Assembly (NCBI RefSeq): GCF_000499785.1
Contig: NZ_HG726019.1
Coordinates: 630,645-694,644, forward strand
Source of the DNA: Bacteroides neonati
GTDB taxonomy: Bacteria > Bacteroidota > Bacteroidia > Bacteroidales > Bacteroidaceae
Length of the DNA: 64,000 nt
Direction: 5' to 3'
Positions 44,733 through 53,781 of the stretch are shown here, one piece after another. The notes under the pieces are model-generated. The model had not been told where the DNA came from, did no database searches, and saw only the letters and a list, made by a program, of their open reading frames with translations. Position numbers and translations under genes: made by a program. Each line of letters begins with the position of its first letter. Position 1 is the stretch's first letter.

Positions 44733-45995
44733 ATGGAATTAAAAAGAGTTGTAGTAACAGGTCTGGGCGCCATTACCCCCATTGGCAACAATGTTCCCGA
44801 GTTCTGGGAAAATCTTGTGAACGGGGTTAGCGGAGCAGGACCTATTACTCATTTCGATGCATCGCAATTCAAGACCCAATTTGCATGTGAAGTGAAAGGC
44901 TTCGATGCAAATCAATATATGGATCGCAAAGAGGCACGTAAGATGGACCTGTATACACAGTATGCCATTGGAGTTGCCAAAGAAGCTGTTACAGACTCGG
45001 GACTTGATATCGAGAATGAGGATCGTAACAAAATCGGCGTCATCTTTGGTGCCGGTATTGGTGGTATCCGCACATTTGAAGAGGAAGTAAGCAATTACGC
45101 ACTCAACAAAGAAAACGGTCCGAAGTTTAACCCGTTCTTCATCCCCAAGATGATTTCGGATATAGCTGCCGGACAGATTTCTATCATGTACGGCTTCCAT
45201 GGTCCTAATTACGCTACCTGTTCTGCATGTGCAACTTCAACCAATGCCATCGCTGATGCATTCAACCTTATCCGTTTGGGTAAAGCGAATGTAATCGTAT
45301 CGGGTGGTTCTGAAGCAGCCATTGCTGAGGCAGGTGTAGGCGGGTTCAATGCGATGCATGCCCTATCGACCCGCAACGATGAAGCCTCAAAAGCTTCACG
45401 TCCGTTTAGCGCAAGCCGTGATGGCTTCGTTATGGGCGAAGGTGGCGGCTGTCTGATTCTGGAAGAGTTGGAACATGCTAAAGCTCGTGGCGCGAAAATT
45501 TATGCTGAAGTAGCCGGTGTAGGAATGTCTGCCGACGCTCATCACCTTACAGCTTCTCATCCCGATGGGCTGGGTGCTAAGTTAGTGATGCGCAACGCAC
45601 TCGAAGACGCTGAGATGGATCCATCAGAAGTGGACTATATCAACGTACACGGAACCTCTACTCCAGTGGGAGATATTTCGGAATCGAAGGCAATCAAAGA
45701 AGTTTTTGGCGATCATGCATTTGAGTTGAACATCAGTTCATCCAAATCAATGACAGGCCACTTGCTAGGTGCTGCCGGTGCGGTAGAAGCCATTGCAAGT
45801 ATTCTTGCCATCCAGAACGGTATCGTTCCCCCGACTATCAACCACGAAGAAGGTGACAACGACGAGAATATTGACTATAACCTTAATTTCACTTTCAACA
45901 AAGCTCAGAAACGTGAAGTAAATGTTGCTCTTTCGAACACGTTCGGATTTGGCGGTCATAATGCTTGTGTTATCTTCAAAAAATACGCAGAATAA
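44733..45995 (+). CDS. fabF: 3-oxoacyl-ACP synthase II
   Basis: 420-residue condensing enzyme of fatty-acid elongation. Cys-His-His triad: Cys in ATCSACATSTNA (about residue 165), His in NVHGTSTPVGD, His in GHLLGAAGAVEA. KSMTGH contains the conserved Lys. Directly after acpP, its substrate carrier. 4 bases separate the stop from the GTG start of rnc. Confidence 0.97.
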   Translation: MELKRVVVTGLGAITPIGNNVPEFWENLVNGVSGAGPITHFDASQFKTQFACEVKGFDANQYMDRKEARKMDLYTQYAIGVAKEAVTDSGLDIENEDRNKIGVIFGAGIGGIRTFEEEVSNYALNKENGPKFNPFFIPKMISDIAAGQISIMYGFHGPNYATCSACATSTNAIADAFNLIRLGKANVIVSGGSEAAIAEAGVGGFNAMHALSTRNDEASKASRPFSASRDGFVMGEGGGCLILEELEHAKARGAKIYAEVAGVGMSADAHHLTASHPDGLGAKLVMRNALEDAEMDPSEVDYINVHGTSTPVGDISESKAIKEVFGDHAFELNISSSKSMTGHLLGAAGAVEAIASILAIQNGIVPPTINHEEGDNDENIDYNLNFTFNKAQKREVNVALSNTFGFGGHNACVIFKKYAE

Positions 45996-45999
45996 AGTC

Positions 46000-46848
46000 G
46001 TGTTACGTAACCAAATAAATAAGATAAGGCTCCTGTTCGTCAAGAACAGAGAGTCTTATCTTTGTTTTTATAAGATACTTGGGTTCTACCCCCGCCATAT
46101 CCAGCTCTACGAGCAGGCACTATTACACAAATCGACAACCGTACGTACAGAGAAAGGACGCTTGCTTAACAACGAACGCCTTGAGTTTCTGGGCGACGCC
46201 ATATTGGATGCGATTGTGGCAGATATCGTTTACAGGCATTTTGAAGGCAAACGAGAAGGCTTCTTAACGAACACCCGCTCTAAAATTGTTCAACGCGAAA
46301 CATTGAACCAACTGGCTGTCGAAATCGGATTGGACAAACTCATTAAATACGCTGCACGCTCTTCCTCGCACAACAGCTATATGTATGGCAATGCCTTTGA
46401 GGCATTCATCGGAGCCATTTACTTGGATCAGGGATACGAGTGTTGCAAACGATTCCTCGAAGAGAAAATCATTCACCCTTTTATCGACCTCGATAAACTA
46501 TCACGCAAAGAGGTTAACTTCAAGTCGAAGCTCATCGAGTGGAGCCAGAAGAACAAAATGATGATTTCGTTCGAACTCATAGAACAGTGCCTGGACAAAG
46601 AGAGCAATCCGGTTTTCCAGACAGAAGTACGCATCGAAGGCATTCCCGGTGGTGCAGGCAACGGATACTCAAAGAAAGAGTCGCAACAAAATGCAGCACA
46701 GATAGCCTTGAAAAAGATAAAAAGCGACCCGGAATTTATTGAACTAATCTACCAAGCCAAAGCACAGCAAGGGGACTCTCTAACCGAAGCAGATACCCAT
46801 CTTACGACCTTGAACAACGAGATCGTGCTCCTCGGTGACGAGCTTTAA
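46000..46848 (+). CDS. rnc: Ribonuclease III
   Basis: 282-residue double-strand RNA endonuclease. Catalytic signature LNNERLEFLGDAILD (about residues 50-64), second acidic site NAFEAFIGAIYLD, then a C-terminal dsRNA-binding domain ending IALKKIKS. I start at the GTG at 46000 (MLRNQINK), 4 bases after fabF, because the open frame upstream runs antisense through fabF's own frame region without an ATG that fits. The last 69 bases overlap the end of pfkA on the other strand. Confidence 0.92.
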   Translation: MLRNQINKIRLLFVKNRESYLCFYKILGFYPRHIQLYEQALLHKSTTVRTEKGRLLNNERLEFLGDAILDAIVADIVYRHFEGKREGFLTNTRSKIVQRETLNQLAVEIGLDKLIKYAARSSSHNSYMYGNAFEAFIGAIYLDQGYECCKRFLEEKIIHPFIDLDKLSRKEVNFKSKLIEWSQKNKMMISFELIEQCLDKESNPVFQTEVRIEGIPGGAGNGYSKKESQQNAAQIALKKIKSDPEFIELIYQAKAQQGDSLTEADTHLTTLNNEIVLLGDEL

Positions 46849-47790
46849 GCGACCTGCCACCTCCTCCAAAGGAATCGAGGATATTTCATTTCCATTCAGT
46901 GCAATCATTCTACCGAACTGCCCATTGGCAATTAGTTCCGTAGCGTGTCCACCCATACGGGTCGACAGGTTACGATCAAACGGTGTAGGCGATCCACCTC
47001 TTTGTATATAGCCCAGCACCGTTTCTCTGGTCTCTATTCCGGTTTCACGTTCTATCTCTTTGGCGATGAATTCACCGGCTCGCCGTCCTCCCTCCGTTGG
47101 GATGCCTTCGGCCACCACAATAATCGAGTAAGGTTTTCCTCTTTTCAAGCGGTTCATAATCGTTTCGCGAACATTGGCGACCGAATAGGGAATCTCGGGC
47201 ACTAAAATAACGTCGCCACCACCGGCCATACCCGAATACAGAGCAATCCAACCCGCCTTATGCCCCATTACTTCAATAACCATCACCCGCTTATGTGAGC
47301 TGGCGGTTGAGTGCAGCCGATCAATAGCATCGGTCGCAATATGAACGGCAGAGTCGAAACCAAAAGAGAAATCGGTTCCCCAGATATCATTATCGATGGT
47401 TTTGGGCACGGACACCACATTGACTCCGATGGCAGCAAACTTTGCCGCAGTCTTCTGTGTGCCGTTTCCTCCGATGCAGACGATACAGTCCAAGCCCAGC
47501 TCGGCAATGTTGTTTCGGATGATCTCAACCTTGTTTATATCAGGTCCGGTGGCATTCTTCTTGAACGGCTTCTCGCGCGATGTACCCAGTATGGTACCTC
47601 CCAAATTGAGCAATCCCGACAATGATTTCTCGGTAAACAACTCAACATCCTTCGTCAGTAGTCCCTGAAAACCACTGTGAATGCCCATCACCTCCATACC
47701 ATAATAGTTCATGGCTGTTTTGCCTACACCACGAATGGTGGCATTAATGCCGGGACAATCGCCCCCCGAAGTCAAGATTCCAATTCTCAT
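46780..47790 (-). CDS. pfkA: ATP-dependent 6-phosphofructokinase
   Basis: 336-residue glycolytic kinase. IGILTSGGDCPGINATIRG (ATP site), CIVCIGGNGTQKTA, VVSVPKTIDNDIWGTD with the catalytic PKTIDND, and EVMGHKAGWIALYSG are present. Gly at the position after GGD(x) and the GGNGTQ form suggest a member of the group that includes pyrophosphate-utilising enzymes, so the phosphate donor is not certain. Its 3' end overlaps rnc by 69 bases. Confidence 0.92.
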   Translation of the reverse strand: MRIGILTSGGDCPGINATIRGVGKTAMNYYGMEVMGIHSGFQGLLTKDVELFTEKSLSGLLNLGGTILGTSREKPFKKNATGPDINKVEIIRNNIAELGLDCIVCIGGNGTQKTAAKFAAIGVNVVSVPKTIDNDIWGTDFSFGFDSAVHIATDAIDRLHSTASSHKRVMVIEVMGHKAGWIALYSGMAGGGDVILVPEIPYSVANVRETIMNRLKRGKPYSIIVVAEGIPTEGGRRAGEFIAKEIERETGIETRETVLGYIQRGGSPTPFDRNLSTRMGGHATELIANGQFGRMIALNGNEISSIPLEEVAGRLKLVTEEHDLVVQGRKMGICFG

Positions 47791-47889
47791 TGCCTTTACT
47801 TTTATTGATATTTATACCCTTTCTGCACGATCTGAGCACTTTTAACGATTATTTCCGTGGTAAAGATAGAAAAAAAAGATAAATAAGGT

Positions 47890-47897
47890 TACTTTTG
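47890..47897 (+). promoter_or_regulatory. -7 box before the GH3-family gene
   Basis: TACTTTTG, 30 bases before the ATG at 47928; no clear -33 box. Confidence 0.5.
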
Positions 47898-47927
47898 TGC
47901 GATTAAACGTTATACAGTCAAGTAGCA

Positions 47928-49445
47928 ATGAATATCACAAAGATTATAAGTAAAGCTTTCGACTCCCGACTCAAAGAAATTGATCTCTATAACAGCCAAG
48001 CGGGTGAAATACAGCACCAAGTATTGACAAAACTGGTTAGCCGGGCAGCTCAAACAGAGTGGGGAAAGAAATATGATTATAAAAGCATACGCAACTATGA
48101 CGATTTCAAAAATCGCCTTCCCATACAAACGTACGAAGAAGTAAAACCCTACGTAGAGCGTCTTCGTGCAGGCGAGAAAAACCTTCTCTGGCCCTCGGAG
48201 ATACGTTGGTTTGCCAAGTCTTCGGGTACGACCAATGATAAGAGTAAGTTCCTACCCGTCAGCCAGGACTCACTAAACGACATTCATTACAGAGGTGGTA
48301 AAGATGCCGCAGCACTTTACTTCCGTATCAATCCGGAGAGCCGTTTCTTTTCGGGCAAAGGTCTTATTCTAGGCGGTAGTCACAGCCCGAACCTAAACTC
48401 CAATCATAGTTTGGTAGGCGACCTCTCGGCCATCCTGATTCAAAACGTCAGTCCGTTGGTTAATCTGGTACGCGTTCCCAGCAAGAAAATCGCTTTGATG
48501 GACGAATGGGAAAGCAAGATCGAGGCCATTGCCAACAGCACCATACATGCCAACGTAACCAATCTTTCGGGCGTACCTTCGTGGTACCTCGTGCTTATCA
48601 AGCGTATTCTCGAAAAGACCGGCAAACAAAGCCTCGAAGAGGTATGGCCCAACCTGGAAGTATTCTTCCACGGTGGCGTTGCTTTTACGCCCTATCGCGA
48701 ACAATACAAGCAGGTGATCCATAAACCCGATATGCATTATGTAGAGACTTACAATGCTTCCGAAGGTTACTTCGGCACGCAAAACGACTTATCGGACCCA
48801 TCAATGCTGTTGATGATCGATTACGGTATCTTCTACGAATTCATTCCACTCGAAGAGGTTGGGAAAGAAAACCCTCTCACCTATTGCCTCGAAGAGGTGG
48901 AGCTGGACAAAAACTACGCACTCGTCATCTCGACTTCGTCCGGCCTTTGGCGGTATATGATCGGCGATACAGTCAAGTTCACCAGCAAGAACCCCTATAA
49001 GTTCGTCATTACCGGCCGCACCAAACACTTCATCAATGCCTTTGGCGAAGAGTTGATCGTGGATAATGCCGAAAAGGGACTGGCCAAAGCCTGTGCCGCT
49101 ACCGGAGCGTTGGTAAGCGAATACTCTGCTGCCCCGGTGTTTATGGACAAACAGGCCAAATGCCGTCATCAATGGATTATTGAGTTTGCCAAAATGCCCG
49201 ATTCAGTCGATAAGTTTGCCTCGGTGCTCGACGCTACGCTGAAAGAAGTCAACTCGGACTATGAAGCCAAACGCTGGAAAGACATTGCCTTGCAACCGCT
49301 CGAAGTGGTGGTAGCGCGCAAAGGTCTGTTTCATCACTGGCTGGCTCTGAAAGGCAAGTTGGGCGGACAGCACAAAGTGCCCCGCCTGAGCAATACAAGA
49401 GAATACATCGAAACGATGTTAGAACTCAATGATGCCGCCTCCTAA
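47928..49445 (+). CDS. GH3-family (auxin-responsive-type) acyl-adenylating enzyme
   Basis: 505 residues of the GH3 superfamily, ANL-like acyl-adenylating enzymes that in plants link amino acids to jasmonate or auxin. The ATP site is visible as [18 protein letters not shown]; further motifs are [11 protein letters not shown] and [18 protein letters not shown]. Bacterial members are common in Bacteroidetes but have no settled substrate. Single-gene unit divergent from pfkA. Its last 27 bases overlap the mnmA 3' end. Confidence 0.9.
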   Translation: MNITKIISKAFDSRLKEIDLYNSQAGEIQHQVLTKLVSRAAQTEWGKKYDYKSIRNYDDFKNRLPIQTYEEVKPYVERLRAGEKNLLWPSEIRWFAKSSGTTNDKSKFLPVSQDSLNDIHYRGGKDAAALYFRINPESRFFSGKGLILGGSHSPNLNSNHSLVGDLSAILIQNVSPLVNLVRVPSKKIALMDEWESKIEAIANSTIHANVTNLSGVPSWYLVLIKRILEKTGKQSLEEVWPNLEVFFHGGVAFTPYREQYKQVIHKPDMHYVETYNASEGYFGTQNDLSDPSMLLMIDYGIFYEFIPLEEVGKENPLTYCLEEVELDKNYALVISTSSGLWRYMIGDTVKFTSKNPYKFVITGRTKHFINAFGEELIVDNAEKGLAKACAATGALVSEYSAAPVFMDKQAKCRHQWIIEFAKMPDSVDKFASVLDATLKEVNSDYEAKRWKDIALQPLEVVVARKGLFHHWLALKGKLGGQHKVPRLSNTREYIETMLELNDAAS

Positions 49446-50585
49446 CAACAAACCGTCTTTATAAAACGCAGCCGCCTGCCCCGGGGCGATGGCTGTGAGC
49501 GGTTCATGCAACTGCACGTGCAACAGTCCCTCTGCGGTCACTGTTACCGTGCAATGGTTGTGTTGTTTGCGGTAGCGAATCTTCACGACAATATCGTCAT
49601 GACCCAACACCCGGGATTCGTCGGTCAAATGCCACTCCTTAAGCACCATCTCCATTCGTTCGAGCGACTGCAACGGTGCCAGCACGACTTCGTTCGTAGC
49701 CGGACGTATCTCTTTGACGAAGACGGCACGGTTCAGATCAATCCCCAATCCGCGACGCTGCCCAATGGTGTAGAGTGGATATCCCTCGTGCCAGGCAATA
49801 AAATGTCCCTTTTCATCGAGAAAGCGACCTCTGCCAATCGCATTGCTGAAACGCTTTGTGACGCATTCGGTAACGTTACCGGGCGTTACCAAAGAATTGT
49901 CAGCCGATGTCAGTGACGCGTCACAAACAGTTTGTGACGCGTCAGGTAGCGTCACAAAGTTTGTGACGTACTCTTTCAGGAAGCTCCGATAATCCATCGG
50001 GCAGAAGCAAACGCCCAGACTGTCTTTCTTCGTAGATACCTTTGCAAATCCGCGTTCTGCTGCATAAGCCCGTGCGGCAGGTTTGGTCATCTCGCCCATC
50101 GGAAGTAGCATACGTTCCAGCACCTCCTGTTGCAATCCCCATAAGAAGAACGATTGATCCTTGTCCCGATCAACCGCCGGAGTAATATAATACTTCCCGT
50201 CGAGCAACACCTTGCGCACATAATGCCCCGTAGAGAGATGAAAAATACCCATTTCATCGGCAATCTTCGCTAGCAAAGGCCATTTAAGATAATTATTGCA
50301 CAGCGTACAAGGCACGGGTGTGCGCCCCGCCATGTACTCATCTACAAAGTAGTTGACAATGCGTTCTTTGAACACCTCGCGCGCATCATACGTAACATGG
50401 GCTATCCCCAGACGATCGGCCAAGGCACGGGCATCATCTAGGTATTCGGTAGAGCCGTTCAGCTCATAGAAACGAAAAGTAACACCGGTAACTTCATAAC
50501 CGGCTGCTTGCAATAACATAGCAGCTACCGAACTGTCGGTTCCACCGCTCATGCCCAATAATACACGTTTATCTTCCTTCATCAT
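49419..50585 (-). CDS. mnmA: tRNA 2-thiouridylase MnmA with a repeat-rich insertion
   Basis: 388-residue enzyme that puts sulfur on U34 of tRNAs for Lys, Glu and Gln. PP-loop [14 protein letters not shown] at the N terminus; catalytic Cys in [12 protein letters not shown] and second Cys in [11 protein letters not shown]. The C-terminal domain with [15 protein letters not shown] is intact. Between SFLKEYV (about residue 205) and GRFLDEKG (about 250) lies a Thr/Val/Ser/Asp-rich stretch of about 45 residues where E. coli MnmA has only a handful; the DNA there is packed with palindromes. A TAATTTTG box ends 5 bases before the start, giving an almost leaderless transcript. Confidence 0.93.
   Translation of the reverse strand: MMKEDKRVLLGMSGGTDSSVAAMLLQAAGYEVTGVTFRFYELNGSTEYLDDARALADRLGIAHVTYDAREVFKERIVNYFVDEYMAGRTPVPCTLCNNYLKWPLLAKIADEMGIFHLSTGHYVRKVLLDGKYYITPAVDRDKDQSFFLWGLQQEVLERMLLPMGEMTKPAARAYAAERGFAKVSTKKDSLGVCFCPMDYRSFLKEYVTNFVTLPDASQTVCDASLTSADNSLVTPGNVTECVTKRFSNAIGRGRFLDEKGHFIAWHEGYPLYTIGQRRGLGIDLNRAVFVKEIRPATNEVVLAPLQSLERMEMVLKEWHLTDESRVLGHDDIVVKIRYRKQHNHCTVTVTAEGLLHVQLHEPLTAIAPGQAAAFYKDGLLLGGGIIEF
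49855..49968. repeat. Palindromic repeat cluster inside mnmA
   Basis: TTTGTGACG occurs three times on the plus strand (49855, 49931, 49960) and twice inverted (CGTCACAAA at 49919 and 49950). GTGACGCGTCAC (49913-49924) and GGTAACGTTACC (49869-49880) are perfect 12-base palindromes. The block keeps the mnmA frame open and codes for the extra loop. Confidence 0.85.
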
Positions 50586-50990
50586 GCCGCAAAATTACAA
50601 AAAAACATTCACTCAAAAGCGAGATAAACAGATAGACAACAGCAGTAAGCCGATTTATTTATTGATCGACATAAAGGAAAGAGGAAGCATCCTACAAGAG
50701 ATACCTTTCTTAATTGCATTTCTTCCTTCTTCTATCTGCATATCATGCAAAATTTATGTATCTTTGTTTAATCATTTAGATAGTCGTCTTATAAGACGAC
50801 CATCATCGGCTTGCAATACGACTATTGTCGCCCTGCAAGCCGACAATGGTCGCATTACAAAACGACGAGTAAAATGAACTAAAGAAAACAGATAATCTTC
50901 CTAAGAAGAGCGAGTGGGTTTCGGATGAATGGCCTTTAGGTAACAGATGATCTGCATACAACGTATTGACTAACTTTAAATAGAGAAACT
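50586..50990. other. Intergenic region with 22-base repeat array
   Basis: 405 bases between divergent mnmA and the HU-like gene. The first ~180 bases hold only the mnmA promoter box. The array at 50783-50869 dominates the rest. A weak -7 candidate TAACTTTA lies near 50971, before the HU-like gene. I find no convincing gene. Confidence 0.65.
50783..50869. repeat. Tandem 22-base repeat with alternating CGAC/GTCG half-sites
   Basis: Four imperfect 22-base units start at 50789, 50811, 50833 and 50855 (consensus about TTRCAAnaCGACnATnGTCG). Units share 15-16 of 22 bases with their neighbours; the last is degenerate after CGAC. Half-sites alternate as CGAC-N4-GTCG and GTCG-N10-CGAC. The left edge is a perfect 18-base palindrome, GTCGTCTTATAAGACGAC (50783-50800). 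It lies about 120 bases before the HU-like gene. Confidence 0.8.
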
Positions 50991-51605
50991 ATGGCATTGT
51001 ATGATTTCAAAAAGAAACCCGCCCTGACTACGAAAGAGGGCGAAAAAGAGGTACTGTATCCAAGCATCGTGTACACCGGAAAGATCGGCACACGCGAACT
51101 CCTGAACGAATTGGCGGGGCGAAGCACCTTCCAGGCGGGCGAAATAGAGGGGGCACTCATGGAGCTCGTCAAGCTGGTGGGGGACTACTTAGGCAGGGGT
51201 TATCACGTTGAGTTGGGCGATTTCGGTGTATTTTCGGGAAAGATCAAATCGCGGATGGTAGCCGACAAGAAGGATATCCGGTCGCGTTCGATCTATTTTA
51301 ACGGCGTCAACTTCCGTGCCTCGAAAGAGTTTCGGGCAAAGGTGTCGGGAGAGTTGGAGCGTTCGAGGGTGTTGAAGTTCCGCAAGTCGAGACAGCTGCC
51401 CGAAGAGGAGCTGCAACGACGGCTGCTCAACCACCTCGACCAGCATGGCTTTATCAACCGGACAACCTATACGCAGATCACCGGAAGACTCAAAGACGTA
51501 GCTTTGGCCGACCTGAAAAAGTTCGTTCAACAAGGCTTGATTCAAAGCATGGGACGTGGCAATCAGTTGCATTTCATCAAAACAAAAGAAGAAAACAAAC
51601 AATAA
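50991..51605 (+). CDS. HU-related DNA-binding protein with extra C-terminal domain
   Basis: 204 residues. The first ~125 match the Bacteroidetes HU-related (histone-like) family: IGTRELLNELAGRSTFQ and VELGDFGVFSGKIKSR, the HU beta-arm neighbourhood. The C-terminal ~70 residues (LLNHLDQHGFINRTTYTQIT then LKKFVQQGLIQSMG) look like a winged-helix domain. It may bend or organise DNA and could bind the repeat array upstream. It is followed without a gap by the HAD phosphatase gene. Confidence 0.88.
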   Translation: MALYDFKKKPALTTKEGEKEVLYPSIVYTGKIGTRELLNELAGRSTFQAGEIEGALMELVKLVGDYLGRGYHVELGDFGVFSGKIKSRMVADKKDIRSRSIYFNGVNFRASKEFRAKVSGELERSRVLKFRKSRQLPEEELQRRLLNHLDQHGFINRTTYTQITGRLKDVALADLKKFVQQGLIQSMGRGNQLHFIKTKEENKQ

Positions 51606-52412
51606 ATGAATACCTATAAAATGCTGGTGCTCGACCTCGACGGCACCTTGACCAATACCCAAAAGGAGATCACACCACGCACCCGCGAAGTACTCATCGA
51701 ACTGCAAAGGAAAGGAGTGCTGCTGGTGCTTGCTTCGGGACGCCCCACCTACGGCATTGCCCCGCTGGCGGATGAGTTGCAGATGGATCGGTTTGGCGGA
51801 TACATCCTCTCCTATAACGGAGGAGAGATTATCGACTGGAGCAACGGCACGAAGCTGTACGAAAACGTATTGCCCGACAGCGTTGTGCCGCAATTATATG
51901 CCGCAGCAGCCGAGCATCAAGTGACTATACTCACGTACGACGAGCAGTATATCGTCACCGAGCACCCCGACGATCCTTATGTAGGCAAGGAGGCATTTCT
52001 CAACAAGATGGAAGTGCGGCCTTGCAGCAACTTCCTGCAAGAGGTGCGCTTGCCCCTACCGAAATGCCTCATCGTGGGTGATGCCGACCGGCTTATCAGT
52101 ATCGAAGCGGAACTGTCGCTGGCCTTGCAGGGAGAGATTAGTGTATACCGTTCCGAACCTTATTTTCTCGAGCTGGTGCCTATGAACATCGACAAGGCGC
52201 AATCACTGGCTGTATTGTTGAAAGAAAAAGGTCTTTCGCGCGAAGAGATGGTTGCCGTTGGAGATGGGTACAACGATTTGTCGATGATCGAGTTTGCAGG
52301 TATGGGCGTGGCAATGGCCAATGCACAGGAGCCGGTAAAGAAAGCGGCGGATTACGTCACCCTGTCCAACGAAGAAGAGGGAGTGGCGGCGGTTGTTGAG
52401 CGGTTTTTCTGA
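51606..52412 (+). CDS. Cof-type HAD-IIB sugar-phosphate phosphatase
   Basis: 268 residues. HAD motif I: MLVLDLDGTLTN with the Asp nucleophile; motif II near VLASGRPTYG; motif III/IV: VAVGDGYNDLSMI and the preceding MNIDKAQSL. The cap is the C2B type. Family members dephosphorylate sugar phosphates, FMN or pyridoxal phosphate; the substrate is not predictable. The ATG follows the HU-like stop directly (TAAATG), so the two are cotranslated. Confidence 0.93.
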   Translation: MNTYKMLVLDLDGTLTNTQKEITPRTREVLIELQRKGVLLVLASGRPTYGIAPLADELQMDRFGGYILSYNGGEIIDWSNGTKLYENVLPDSVVPQLYAAAAEHQVTILTYDEQYIVTEHPDDPYVGKEAFLNKMEVRPCSNFLQEVRLPLPKCLIVGDADRLISIEAELSLALQGEISVYRSEPYFLELVPMNIDKAQSLAVLLKEKGLSREEMVAVGDGYNDLSMIEFAGMGVAMANAQEPVKKAADYVTLSNEEEGVAAVVERFF

Positions 52413-52771
52413 CATCATGCCTCAAACAACCGCCCAACTACAGTCAATAGAAGGCAGCCAATCTACAATTTATGAAGGAAGGGAGTTGAGAAACAGCTCT
52501 GTTGATGGAAAAAGTGATAAACGAGATAAACTTTATTCAAGTCAAATTCAGACTTTCTTTGAAAGACACATTCAACATGTCAAATAAATCACTATGTTTG
52601 TAGCGAACCTTAGAATGAGCCATCATAGAAAAATCGTCAAACTGTTCTTTAAAGATACTGACTTTTAACAATTTAAAGAGGAGAGAGGAAGCGATAGCCA
52701 ATGAAAGTCAACTGATTGCTCATTTTTTCATATACTGAAAATATTGATTCTAAATATCAAACACTCAACAT
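52413..52771. other. Spacer without a recognisable gene
   Basis: 359 bases. A TATGTTTG box at 52593-52600 could be a distant promoter for the next gene. Short open frames in it show no family resemblance I can name. Confidence 0.6.
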
Positions 52772-53653
52772 ATGATTCATCAATCTCAATCTCGAAGTAA
52801 AGCTTTACGCATTTATATCTCCTTCATATTACTTATAGTAATCAATAACTCTCACATACAAGCGCAATATGCTAAGAGAGCAGCACCTAATGTTGACTCA
52901 ACTTTGATAAAGATAATGGATACGGATCAAAGCCTGAGAGAAAAGTTCAACTATACACTTGCCAACTCCGGAGGTAACTCGCCAGATTTTATACTCGCTA
53001 CAAAAGATTTAAATATAGGCGACTCGATAAATCAAAAACAAATAGATTCTATTTTCCACATCTATGGATGGCTAGCTCCCCCTATTGTTTCTGAAAAGGC
53101 TTCAAAAGCATATTTCTATGTAATTCAGCACGCCCGATATGAGTTTCAAAAAAAATACGAACCTCATGTAATTCAAGCTTTCAAAAAAGGAGTTATAGAC
53201 AGACAAGAGTTCATTTTCTTTATTGACAGATTAGCCATTCGAGAACAGAAGTATCAAAAGCATGGAACTCAAATAATGACCGATAATATTGGAAACAACT
53301 ATTTTGTGCCAATAGACACTGCAAATAATTCTGCAAACGATTTTCTGGAAGATATTGAGCAGAGAATGAAAAACAATGATTTCATATTATTTGCCAACAC
53401 TAATCTTATTACTATTTTCGTACATTCATTTGATATAAACACCAACGGACCTATTCCATTCTTGGTAATCTGCCTTGATGGGGAAAAGATAGGCGAGACG
53501 AATAAGAATGGCTTCTTTCAGACTTGCATAACGCGTAAAAAAGGAGAATCCATATTAACGGTTACTGACAGCAATACTAAAAAAACACGGTCTCGTAAGT
53601 TAAATTTTCAAGAACACATTGATTTTTTTGATAACTATTTTGGCTTTAGGTAA
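52772..53653 (+). CDS. DUF6624-like secreted protein
   Basis: 293 residues with a Sec signal peptide (helix ISFILLIVINNSHIQAQ after a basic N terminus). The middle matches DUF6624: a tryptophan region IYGWLAPP, then YVIQHARYEF, and DRLAIREQKYQKHGTQI. The C-terminal ~90 residues form a separate beta-rich part starting near IPFLVICLDGEKIGE. Function of DUF6624 is unknown. Codon and base use is AT-rich compared with the HAD gene upstream, fitting the accessory DNA that begins here. Confidence 0.8.
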   Translation: MIHQSQSRSKALRIYISFILLIVINNSHIQAQYAKRAAPNVDSTLIKIMDTDQSLREKFNYTLANSGGNSPDFILATKDLNIGDSINQKQIDSIFHIYGWLAPPIVSEKASKAYFYVIQHARYEFQKKYEPHVIQAFKKGVIDRQEFIFFIDRLAIREQKYQKHGTQIMTDNIGNNYFVPIDTANNSANDFLEDIEQRMKNNDFILFANTNLITIFVHSFDINTNGPIPFLVICLDGEKIGETNKNGFFQTCITRKKGESILTVTDSNTKKTRSRKLNFQEHIDFFDNYFGFR

Positions 53654-53781
53654 TAATTTAAAAAGATGAAGCATGGGTTCGTGTCTTTTATTATATCAAT
53701 CTACTCATGATAAATGCATTTGCATTGCTTACCATCTTCTTTATTTTATAATACGCTCAAATGCGATGAATTACAAAATGA

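Noticed and set aside
50783..50869. CRISPR array
   Set aside because: Units are directly adjacent with no spacers and diverge from each other; no cas genes nearby.
50551..50877. 108-codon open frame over the 22-base repeats
   Set aside because: It begins inside mnmA antisense, is low complexity over the repeat array, and resembles no protein family I know.
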